A stretch of DNA of 64,000 bases from Calycina herbarum (lineage: Eukaryota; Ascomycota; Leotiomycetes; Helotiales; Pezizellaceae), in the NCBI GenBank assembly GCA_001414485.1, contig LLEY01000008.1:434001-498000 (forward strand), given 5' to 3'. This document shows positions 20,791-30,904 of this stretch, piece after piece. The translations under genes were made by a program, and so were the position numbers. Below the pieces are notes generated by a model, which saw nothing but the letters and a program-made list of their open reading frames with translations, was not told where the DNA came from and did no database searches. Each line of letters opens with the position of its first letter. The first letter of the stretch is position 1.

Positions 20791-23563
20791 CTTGTTCTAG
20801 TATTAAGTAATTTGTATTTAAAAATAAGTTATTTAGAAAAGTAGCTAGCTCGCTTATATAGCCAACTCGCTTGTAAAACACGTTAGATTATATTAAAATT
20901 AGGTAAAATTTAGTAACTTTCTCGACACCTCTTACTATAACCTAATTAAATCAAGATTAGTTTAGCTTAGAAGAAAACTAAGAGTAAAAAGTAAAGATAT
21001 TGTAATTTTCTAGAGATATGTTTAAGAACTTTTAAAAAATAGTTAGGGTTTATTTTATAGTAGAGTTTTAAACAAGGTGACTTTCAGTGATTTTAGATGT
21101 AAAAAAGAGAGCGTACGAATATCTACGAACCCCCGCTATAAGAGTTATTAGTTTCTTACCTAATTTTCAAGTATATCTTATTTTTTTACTACTAAAAGTA
21201 GAACTTTATAGCTTATATTTATATGTTCCTACTATATATAAACTACGCGAGTACTACTCGAGTAGTGAAGAACAGCTCCTCTACTCTACTTATCAAACTC
21301 GCTACTTATACTCTACTCTACTCTACTCACGAGTAGTTGAGTAGTCTGTTAATACGCTGCCTGCCGACATAACTTGTGATTCCAGCTTTCTAGAGTAATC
21401 AAAGTATATTATCCTAAACACTTGAAACAATCTAGGATTATCAACCGAGAAAGTTGGGACAATCAACTTCAATTCTCTTAAACTATCTAGGTTATTAGTG
21501 TAAATTATCCTAGAGAGTTTGAATAACGAGGCTTATTTACTGTCACTTTTCTTATCCCTCGCGAGGCTAGTATGCGTTTTTGGGTAGCAGACGCGTTAAG
21601 CAATTATCAAAGGGAACTTAAAAATATACAAACAGAACTTAAAATATCTCTAAAGATGGACTTACCTATAGCGTAGAAAAATTCTATAAATCTCGGTCCT
21701 CTCCCTATATAGATACCTCAGAAGAGATCTGATTGGAATGAGAGCTCTAGAGAAATGATACTGTGAAGTGAGAAATCTCATCTATTTATTAACCTCCCCC
21801 CCTCCCCCCCTCCTTCCATCCATCCAAAACACCAAATCATCCCCACTCACCAAGTATATGATAGAAGTATTCAAAACCAAATGACCAGCAAGAGAAGAAA
21901 ATTTGCAATCTCAAGCGTGTTCATAGCTCTTAAGTTCTTAGGTCTTACCTGACGAGTAATCCCAGATCCCAGATCCCAGATCCTGATAGCTATTCATTGC
22001 ATTGAATTCTTTCAAGCACACAAGACGCTTAGATACAATGGGGGAAGAAGCTAGTACGGTTTAAATAAGAAACTCAAACTAGTAATTACATCTCTTAAAA
22101 CGTTACTCGAGAACAAATCAGTGGGAATATAAAACAACGTATACAAGAAACGCGGAAGAGGATTAAGAAGATATGAAGAGTAAATAAATTAGTATGGAAG
22201 GGCTTTAATTGTAAATCATAATATGGAGGGGGAAAGGTGGGTTTATATAATTAATTAATTTAAATTGAGTGTAAAAGTCCGCGTAGCCTTCTTCGTGTAT
22301 ACACCGTACTATCTTCTTTTGTACGAAACTAGAGAGGATAATATCTGAGATTGTGTTATAATTTTCAGTTTTTAATTTTTTTGGATGATATGGTGTTGTT
22401 TGAAGTAATCTAGGTCAATTGGGACCCTGATAATGTAATTGTATATACAATATATATTAGAGAATTGGATTGGGTACGTGTACCGAGAAACGTTGTTAAA
22501 AACTAAATAACAACTCAGCCTCTCGCACCTTTTACATCTAAAGAATATCCGCCAATGATAATTCTCCTACATATTTTTTTATTTTTTATTTATAAAGTTA
22601 CGTAGAGCAATTAAAAAACATTAAAAATATCCATATTTTCAATGCTTTGTGTAGTAGGTCTTATGCTTTAATTAAAATTGCTTCAACTTTCTTGGATAAT
22701 CTTATTAATCAAAGAAGTAAGTAAGTATACAGCGAAGAATACATTCCCACCTACCTACCGAAGTCTGCGAGTATTCAAGCCTATGCTAGTTGATATTGCC
22801 TTGTGTTGAAGCAGTTATCAAAAATAGCTTTTATCACCCGGCTTCTAAACCAATTCTCAAGTAAAATGTTACTTCACAACTACCGGTACATGGAATTTCC
22901 ACACCAACAAAGCCATCTATCAACCAACTCATCCCAATCCTCTACCACCACCCACCAAGCAAGGAGCCAGCAAGACAATCAGAGGAACAAATGAAATCAC
23001 TTTAGAGAATATCAAAATCCAAAACACCAAACTCTCGAGGCTTTCAATTCAACGAACCTAATCACAAGGTACGGAGGTACCTACCTCCTCAACCCCCAAC
23101 CATTCGTGACATATTCCCAAATAGGAAGAACCGAACCAACACCTGTCTTTACGTCAAAATCCAACGACGGCAGAGACGGGTACGACGGGAAATGCCCGCT
23201 ACGCACGTTGCATCTGTAAGAAAGAAAAAAAAAGGCTACCAGGGTACCGCTCCCCCAATCTTCAATTGACATCTTTGCGACGGAGCTGAAAAAGTACCAC
23301 AAAGGCACAAAAGTACAGTTACCAACCCAAAAATCCTCGGTAACCGTGGAGAAATCGGGAAACAAAAACCCCAACCTTTCGGATGTTTCGGACCTTGATT
23401 AGACGGGGGGTACCGCCCGGTTAAGGAAGGGTAGGACGCGTAAGGGGGGAAGGTTCTAATGGTAGGGTTGGAATCGAGTGAGGGAGGATTGCGAAATAAC
23501 TGCGAAACTCTCCGAGAGTGGCTTGATTTTTCTGCAGCCAACTGTTGAGGGGTTCTTGATACT

Positions 23564-23715
23564 ACTCGTCGGGCTCAGAAGTCGCTACAGGACCGAGCGT
23601 AGATCCAAGCCGTCAATTGGGTCAGTCCCTTCTCTACCCCAGATCTGTTCAGTTTTGTCACCAAATTCGTTCGGATTTACGCTCGGTCCTATAGCGACTT
23701 CTGAGCCCGACGAGT
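23564..23715. repeat. 38-bp inverted repeat (palindromic element)
   Basis: The arms at 23564-23601 and 23678-23715 are reverse complements with one mismatch (ACTCGTCGGGCTCAGAAG... against its complement), separated by 76 bases. No target duplication or coding capacity is obvious. It could be a small MITE or a foldback sequence. Confidence 0.8.
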
Positions 23716-26700
23716 ACCTCCACACGCGTCCGAGGGGAAATGTTTTGCGGTATTTACGCCGTTCAAGTAACCTCGTTGTGTGACTCCTAGGACAGAGGGG
23801 ATGCGCGTGGGATGCTCCTTTAAAATTGCGTGGCTTCCCAGGAGCGCCCGGGCTGAGAGTTTGGGTGTGATGACCGACATGTGGCTCTGGTTGGTGATGA
23901 AGGAGTGAAACTCCTTGCTGGTGATGTGATTTCATTCCAAACCCAACATTGGGAAAAAGTTACGCCCGAGTTGTATGTTGGGAATGCTGACCTGGATGTC
24001 AACACTGCTGTACAGGATTGCAATTGGTCAATGCAAATACCGAAAGCAATAACACTCTATTCCGAAGCCAATTGAGGCGCATGCCGTCCCCGAAAGGGGT
24101 GTGCCGCAACTTGTTTCGGCATACCTCGGTGGTGGTGTTGAAAAAGCAAATATACATTTGGCAACACACTCCAAACAAATTTGAAAAAACGACCAGTAGA
24201 CTTGAAACGGGCAAATCACAATTGTGACGACGTCCGTAATAGAAAAACAAAGATGAAGTAAAGCACAGAATTCTCCAAAGTAGACATTACCCTTGGTTGG
24301 TAAATGCTACACTCATGTAAGGAGAAATTAAACCCCGAGGAGAACCTAGACTCCCTTGAGTTTACAAGAAAATGGAGCTTCAGGTGCTAGGAGAAGACAA
24401 CCCGACTCTCAATCCCACATGGCCAAGTATTGTTCTGGCTGAAGATTATGAGGCTTCTGGTGAAGATCCAACTAGATCAGGGATTGTTCAATGCCCAAGA
24501 GGCCAGAAGCGACAACCGACCTTGGAAATTTATTGAATGGAGAACACCTCCCTCCCTGAAGTGAGGCTATTTTGTCGATCTCCATGAAAAACAGTAAGAT
24601 CGACAAAACCAGATCACTTCTACTCAACTTTCCTGAATTGCCAACTTGGCGACGACTCAATCCTTGAGATGGAGGCAGTCAAAGACAGGATCGTGGGGCT
24701 TCAATCAACCTTTTGCCCACACCTTGTTTTGTATTACCCCCTACCCTGTCAACGAAAACCTTGGAGAACAGTACACGTGACAGGGGTGCTCTCGACAGCC
24801 TCACTTTTGGGACATATTTCATTGCCTGCTGAAGCAAACATAGTCTGCAGAGTTATTTTTGGGTAGCAATCGCTATTGAACCAAAAGTAAACCCCAATTA
24901 GGCCACCAAGTGTTCTGTGCTCCCCGGGAACGAAGTTTTCAGTGACTGACTGAGCAACAGAAACTTTGGAGGGGCAAACGAAACTCGTTTGCGACTCGAT
25001 TGTCAAGTTTTCAAAATATTTGGGAACATTGAAGCGCAAAGTCGAGCGTATACTGTGACATGCCGTTCAGAGAAATGCACTCACATAACCACACGGACAG
25101 TCCGTGAGATGCACAGAAGGTGTTTGATGACCTCCAAGTGAGACGGTAGCGAACACCCGAGTTAGATAGCTGATAAATCGCATATCTCTGACCTCGCCAA
25201 TAAATCACTTTTCGGGCTTCCTTTCTCAGGTAATCTCGCTGAGAAGGGGGTTGTTGAGCTTCCCGTTCGGCGTCATGAGGCGCTTCCCATCCCACGGTCC
25301 AGGGAACGCCGCAAGCAGACCACCACGCCAATACCAAATTTAGGTAAAGAACCCCGGAGGTGTCTAGATCGACGGGTGTGATGAGGAAGAGAATGTCGAT
25401 GACTTGGATGTACTCTGTACGCCCAGTAAGCGTGTTCAAAGGTGTATCGAGTCTTGGGTGGTTGCAGTAAAGACGTGTTATTGCAGGCTACGATTCCTGC
25501 ACATGGCTCCAGAAAGCTGACCACTTGTCACCTGCGAGCCTGAGGAGAGGCAGCAGAGGATGGATGGAGATCGGATCTCAGGGATGGCTGACTCAAGGCG
25601 AACGAGTTTTGGAGATGCGATGTGCGAGTTAAATGGTGGTCCAATTTTGATGTGAAGTTGTGGGTGGGTACGAGGAGCTCCATTGAGGACGAGGTGCTTT
25701 CCCTGACTGACTTTAATCCGTAATTCTATGGGGCGCAACGCTAGAGTCCGGGTCGTCTGTTCTTTCACGGATAGGAAAGCGAGGATTGCCTTCCTATATA
25801 AGAGAAACGTCCTATGGCGTCCTTCTTTTCCGGGGGGGAGAGAAGAGCAGCCGTTGGATGGGTAATCGTGGTGGCCAAGGATGTCTGGATGACTGTTTGG
25901 GTTGGGTGGAAGGGCAGTAGTCGGCGACCAGCGACCAGCAAACATGAAGGGGAAAAAAGATGTCCCCTTTTCTAAAAAAGAACTTGGTGGACCTTGCCAT
26001 TGCATGCAGGGGTCAAGAGTAATCGACAAGCGTGGAACCTTTGGAAGGCGGATGGAAGTGATGAGGCGCCCGGATGCTGGGATAGGCTGGTTCGCTGGTT
26101 CGCGGAGAATTGACGAGTTGGCGAGTTGACGACAAGGTGGTGGAGGCTTGGTTATCTTGCCGGGCTCTTGGCATCAGAGGGGTACGAAGTGAAAGAGAGG
26201 GTAAAGGGTAAAGGGTGCGACTTTTGAATTTGGCATGGTCGTTTGTGATGTGACTTGGCTACGGATTGGAATTGTTCAGGATTCATCATTCATCATTCAC
26301 CATTCACCATCCGTCATGCTACGAGTACCTGTCCCTGTACTCCAGCTCTCTTCCTGGATTTTATGTCAGCTCGCTGGGTTGGAGTGACGCCTACCTGGAG
26401 CTTGGGAGGTGGCACAAGATTCGTTACTGCGTACAAGTATCCTCAAGTATACGAGTGCATGAGTTGACTGCAGCAGGATTGTGACAGCAATATCACCACC
26501 ACCACCACCGTGGCAAAAGCAAGTAGCCTGCAGCGCGCACCTCAGCGCCGAGTATCAATGCTCACTCAACCAGTCTCAAGTCCAGCACACCGCACAGGAC
26601 AGCAGCACTGTTGATGAACGAAGCATTTCAATATGCAGCCCCTCCGGTGCCGGACGCGCCGAAAGCATGAGTGTCATGCGAAATAGATTCGAGCTTGTCA

Positions 26701-26775
26701 GAAGAGCTGGACCGTGATGCAATGGGAAGCAATGGGTTGCAATGGTGTAGCCTGGCGCTGGGATGGATAGGCAAA

Positions 26776-26821
26776 GGGATGAGAGACGAGGGATGAGAGA
26801 CGAGGGATGAGAGACGAGGGA
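26776..26821. repeat. 14-bp tandem repeat, three copies
   Basis: The unit GGGATGAGAGACGA occurs three times in a row (26776-26817) plus a partial copy. It is a minisatellite in non-coding sequence. Confidence 0.9.
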
Positions 26822-27149
26822 GGAGATGTTGGGCGACTGTTACGGGATGGGCGGAGGATATAAATATCACATATTCAGCATATTATCCGATGCATGGGCA
26901 TTTGCGAAAGGCATGCTTTAATTTGCCGTCTGCTAAGCCAGTACGGTACTTGTGACTCTTCTTTCCTGAGGTGCCCTGCATGGCTCGCCAAAACCTAACC
27001 TCGTTGGTCTTAGAACAATGGAACCGTAGGTAATAAGAGTAGTCGCCGTTGCAGTAGAGTGGATGTGGATGCATAGTCGTTGTCAGCCCAGCACCTGGAG
27101 GATAATAAGCTCCAGGTCCTCTTGAATCGCTGCGAGTTTCCTAACCTTT

Positions 27150-27217
27150 CCTTCTAAACCTTCCACCCTTCTAAACCTTCCACCCTTCTAAACCTTCCAT
27201 CCTTCTAAACCTTCCAC
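27150..27217. repeat. 17-bp tandem repeat, four copies
   Basis: The unit CCTTCTAAACCTTCCAC is repeated exactly four times with a single change (C to T at the end of the third copy). It lies in gene-poor sequence. Confidence 0.92.
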
Positions 27218-27343
27218 ATCCCAAACGTAGGCGAAGGGAAAAGCCAAAGCCAAATCCAAATCCCACGTGGACTCGTGGACTCGTGGACTTGTGGGAGGAA
27301 GGGTTTACTCCGTAAAAGGGTCCAAAGGAGGAGACATTGAAGC

Positions 27344-27439
27344 TACTTCGTCCCAGGCGAAACAGTCCATAACGGGACCCAGCAAAGCAGGGTTTATTTA
27401 GGAGGCCCCGTTATGGACTGTTACGCCTGGGACGAAGTA
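27344..27439. repeat. 33-bp inverted repeat with 30-bp loop
   Basis: The arms at 27344-27376 (starting TACTTCGTCCCAGGCG) and 27407-27439 are complementary with one mismatch. The transcribed form would make a strong hairpin. It is unrelated to the inverted repeat at 23564. It may be a tiny MITE; no coding capacity. Confidence 0.85.
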
Positions 27440-28054
27440 AGCCAGGCGCAATTCCTCCTCCAGCAAGATCGCGCGGTCGGGTCTTATAATTAATCTACAC
27501 TATGCCTCGCAAGTTCCAATTTATGTGAAGATGACCGAAACCCGACCGCCTTACTCGTAAAATCCCACAAATCCGTAAATCTCAACTCGCCGCATGGGCT
27601 GATCCCGGCCACCACGCCTCTTGCTGCTACCGCCCCTTTTTCAACCAATGTATTTTGCTTTTCAGACCCAAGTATCACACCCTTGCCTCCCTCATCCCAC
27701 AGCAGCGACTCAATGCCTCTAAACTGGGTCGCCTCCCGTCCGCCCTGCCTCCTGCCTCCTCCCTCCTCCCTCCCTCCGTATCCGCGCTGGCACGCTGGGG
27801 TGAGCGGGGGCTTTTCTGCTTTGGAATTGGTGCCCTCCGTAGAATACCGGTACTTACTTCTAGTCTCGGCTTTTATATTTCGAGGCACTGCTGCTTTGCA
27901 TTTTTCATCAAATTTCATAGATCGTCAGGGACTCAAAGGCAGTCCACCCCCTGCCAGACTGCCAGACTGCCAGACCCGCGCTTTCCAAATCTGCCAACCT
28001 GTCTCACCACGCTTTGTACATTGCACTCCGTCCGTCCTTCCTAACAAAAAAACA

Positions 28055-28082
28055 ACCAACCTACCTACCTACCTACCTACCT
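28055..28082. repeat. CTAC microsatellite
   Basis: The tetranucleotide CTAC is repeated about six times within a pyrimidine-rich 5' flank. Confidence 0.85.
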
Positions 28083-28782
28083 TACTTGCTCCTTTCACCC
28101 CTTGATTTCCTCTCTTCTGCTTTCGTCTTCCCTTCCACCAACTTCTCTTCTCTTCACCCCCAACTAGACCCTTTTCTTTGTCACCACCCTCACACTCATT
28201 CCACCTCCTTCGTTGGCCCGCCATTCCGCACCCGTAGTCCAGTCCTTTCTGAAATCCAATCCAATCCAATCCTCAAGATCTCGTGTGCACACGCACCCAA
28301 AACCACAAAAAAAAAAGAATACTACAACCACACACGCACACCACGCTACACACCAAAAAAGGAATAGTTGGTCCTGAATAGAGAGACGACGAGAGGCGAC
28401 GAGAGCCTTCGCGAGACACGGCACCGAGGTGAGTTGCACGCGCCCGCCTTGCAGAAACACAAACATACACACCTTGAGGTGGCCACCCGTGGTGCCTCGA
28501 GACATTCTTTCACAACGTTCGAAGAATCTGGTAGTACAAGCTGTGTGCTCCCGTTTCTTGAATCCACGAGATCAAGAGCCGAAGCACAGATGCAACTGCG
28601 CTGGTTGTTTGTTAACAGAGGCATATACTGATATCTATGGCTCCTAGGTCAACCATTTCTCTTGCCCACCGCAAGACTGAGCAACATCCATTTCTGGCCA
28701 GTATACCAAGACTAGTCCCGAAATCACCCGATCACGCATTTCTGGCCAAAAGTGGGCCGTAGGTCTGGGAGGAACAAGCAAG

Positions 28783-30904
28783 ATGGAGCCGGATTCTGGA
28801 AAGAGGGAGAGGGGGAACAGCAATAGCCTCGCCCCAGCAAATGGACGGGCCAACATTTCACCAAATAAGGAGGGCGCCCGGGAAACACCACAAAATCGAT
28901 CAGAATCCCCGGATAGTAATCAAGGAGAACCTATGGCAACTTCGGAGGAGGAATCGAAACGTCAGCTAGACATAATGGGTGACGCCGTGGATCAGTCGTA
29001 TGGAATTAAAGGCCAGAACGAGACAAATCAGATTTTTGGCAGCAGCCCCCCTCGAGACCACCGATTATTTCCATCCACCTCGAATACCGAGAAGCCCGCC
29101 AAACCAAATAACAGCTTAGAGCCCCCCGTCACCAAAACTACTCTCAGTGAGCTAGACGTCAATAAAATAGTCCACAACCCACGCCTTCGACACGATATCA
29201 ATTTTGATCCCGATTTGCATTTCAGACCGAACCTCGATGGTGAAAAGGGGCGGAAGAAGACGCAAAAATCCAGCCACTTTTGGGACACTATGCGGGAACA
29301 ACTGCAACAATATCTCACCAGACGTGACGAATTTGAAGCGCAAATCGGCAATGACGACTGGTCACTGCCATCGGTGCTCAATGCTATTCGTGGGATTCTC
29401 GAGACTCTAGTTCCTCAACGGGATCGTGCATCGGTCGAGGAAACTTTCAATGTCGAATTGCTAATGCAACAATTCCGAATGGGGGTTGCGGATCTCGTGA
29501 AGCTGGCTACATGGCTTTCGCAACTCCTCAAATGCCACTGTGCTCCTATGAGAGATGATTGGGTTGATGAAATGGTTACACAGCTCAGCAATGGCGATCG
29601 TAACGGTGATGTGCAATTATTGGTGGCTGGCATGCAGAATTTGCTGGGTGTCTTGGAAGCCATGAAACTTGTGAGTGACTGAATATCACTGTACAAGACC
29701 CAAGCTAATTGACATACAGGATGTTGCGAACCATCAAATTCGTTGCTTGCGACCACTTTTGATTGAGGATACTGTGCATTTTGAGCAGAAGTATTTCATG
29801 AAAAAAATCGCGATGCGAAAGCTCGAACTTGCTGAATCACATGCTTGGTACGGACGGGCAAGTAGTTTACCAGATGTTGTTCCATTGGACTCCTCAATGC
29901 ACTCCCAGGGTAGTACTTGGGATTTCATGAAAGCACTCGTTGGTCTCACACTACCCTCACGAGGAGAAGCTATCCCACAGACCTTTGCTTTTGACGAGGA
30001 TCGCATGGTCAAGTTTCGTACGGATATGCAAGATTTGATCAATCTCGAAATCTGCATGTTCATGTACCGAGGTTTGGAGACTCAAAATCGACAAGAAGCA
30101 AGGATCACAAGGGAAGATACTCCTCATATGTCTGCCACCTCATCACCTTTCTTCCGACCTACATCTCCTGCAGACAATGCCATGCTTTCATCGCCTACAA
30201 TTCCATTACCGCACCACTTTACCTCTCGAACGAAACATGCTGCCCAGGAACGCGGCCATTTTATTCGCACGTTAACGGGTCGACAAATTTGGATCCCTAA
30301 TGTCGAAGACGATATGGCTGTTTCCTCGGCCGGCTCCAGTCCGAAATCCTCGCCCTCTTCTGTTGCGTCCGATGCCGAACTGATGCAAACACCCACGCCA
30401 TTATATCTCTCCGTGCCCATTTCCGATACATCTGTCCAAGCTCGCGCTTCCCTCCAAGCGATACTTGCATCTGTTACCACAGCCGATAAATGGAACTCTC
30501 TATATCCATCCTTGGCATTGGAAATTCTCCGTCTGACGAATACATCACTCACCCGACTACCACAATTCGAATCACATTTGGCATTCCATATTTCGAACCC
30601 AAGTTCAAGATATTACCAAGAGGCCGAACAACGCGTGTTGTCTCAGCTATTTCCGGTTCTTCAAAAACTTGTGGCGACATACACACCATTGACGAGCGTG
30701 CAAATCTTCGATGCCGCAGTTGGACCAAAATCAGGACCTGGGAATGCACAAACACAAGCCACTGGTGTCAAGGCAGAGATTGATGAAGTTGCAACGAGAA
30801 TTGCCCATATGGGTATTCTGCACTGGAGAGTCTGGGCTCCATTGGCATACTTGGTTGATCCAGAGGCGGAAGAGCAGACCGATGTCAACAGCATGTCTTC
30901 CTAA
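28783..30904 (+). CDS. Tcp11/SOK1-family protein
   Basis: The exons are 28783-29670 and 29720-30904. The 49-base intron starts GTGAGT, has a GCTAAT branch site and ends ACAG. The product is 690 residues. Residues 1-120 are disordered and charged. A conserved block at about 125-155 contains VHNPRLRHDINFDPDLHFRPN, the signature that precedes the Tcp11 domain in fungi. The helical Tcp11 region then spans the intron (SLPSVLNAIRGILETLVPQ; MQNLLGVLEAMKL joined to DVANHQIRCLRPLL; FEQKYFMKKI) and continues to the C-terminus (ILRLTNTSLTRLPQ, GILHWRVWAPLAYLV). A Ser/Pro-rich loop lies at about residues 450-550. Yeast SOK1 suppresses loss of cAMP-dependent kinase growth control; mammalian TCP11 acts in cAMP signalling in sperm. 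By inference this protein modulates cAMP/PKA-linked growth. It could equally be called Tcp11-domain protein. Confidence 0.9.

Larger units (their letters stand above)
17576..20883. mobile_element. Fot1/pogo element (B2) containing two transposase relics
   Basis: This begins ACGTAGTTTATTACCGAGTA, the RIP form of the B1 end with the same doubled unit, and ends CTCGCTTGTAAAACACGT. TA flanks are at 17574-17575 and 20884-20885. It is larger than a single Fot1 element because a second, different pogo relic lies inside (about 19700-20790). The stretch 19310-19610 is markedly less AT-rich and unidentified; it could be the end of another insertion. Confidence 0.7.
16675..21138. mobile_element. Pogo-type MITE (family A) broken up by two Fot1-like insertions
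   Basis: The ends are C(A/C)GCGGGGGTTCGTA and its complement, flanked by TA (16673-16674 and 21139-21140). The flanking parts match the intact copy at 35391-35866 in reverse orientation. In this copy the sequence is interrupted by two family-B elements (16772-17448 and 17576-20883). The short segment between them is inverted relative to the intact copy. Confidence 0.8.
16463..21359. mobile_element. hAT-type MITE (~430 bp before later insertions) with 8-bp target duplication
   Basis: The terminal inverted repeats are CAGCGTATTAA at 16463 and its complement ending at 21359. The flanking 8-mers are CCTGCTGA (16455-16462) and CCTGCCGA (21360-21367), identical but for one transition. A CAG-type terminus plus an 8-bp duplication is diagnostic of hAT. 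Subterminal GAGTA/TACTC tandem units (16477-16550 and 21240-21340) are also hAT-like. Removing the inner element 16675-21138 leaves about 430 bases without a transposase, hence a MITE. A frame at 21087-21344 spans the border of two elements and is not a gene. Confidence 0.85.
16405..21572. mobile_element. Small MITE (family M), interrupted by the hAT element
   Basis: The outer pieces, about 16405-16462 and 21360-21572, form one short element of roughly 260 bases once the insertion is removed. The ends are imperfect inverted repeats: the left reads AGTAAAAGCGGCAGTAAAC, and the right (reverse complement) reads GATAAGAAAAGTGACAGTAA. The interior GTACCTGC-GAC plus a CTTTCTAG-GTAAT block recurs at 44940-45120 and 52535-52761. 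It has no coding capacity. The outer boundaries are approximate. Confidence 0.65.
21573..28782. other. Gene-poor 7.2 kb with repeats but no supported gene
   Basis: Composition returns to normal after about 21.8 kb, but no frame shows a recognisable domain, good start context plus splice structure, or consistent length. Frames of 60-180 codons at 23.1-26.0 kb and 27.5-28.6 kb overlap one another on both strands, as expected by chance. Two hairpin-forming inverted repeats and several short tandem repeats are listed separately. The last kilobase (27.9-28.78 kb) is pyrimidine-rich and is likely the promoter and 5' leader of the SOK1-like gene. A GTGAGT at about 28430 could start a 5'-UTR intron. 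Confidence 0.5.

Noticed and set aside
21087..21344. 85-codon + strand frame
   Set aside because: It spans the right end of the pogo MITE and the subterminal repeats of the hAT MITE, so it cannot be an ancestral gene.
25478..26029. 183-codon - strand frame
   Set aside because: Starts in a poor context, has no domain or homology that I recognise, and overlaps other equally weak frames. Chance frame in GC-richer spacer.
28014..28505. Overlapping frames on both strands around 28.0-28.6 kb
   Set aside because: Driven by pyrimidine-rich and CTAC simple repeats of the SOK1-like gene's 5' flank.
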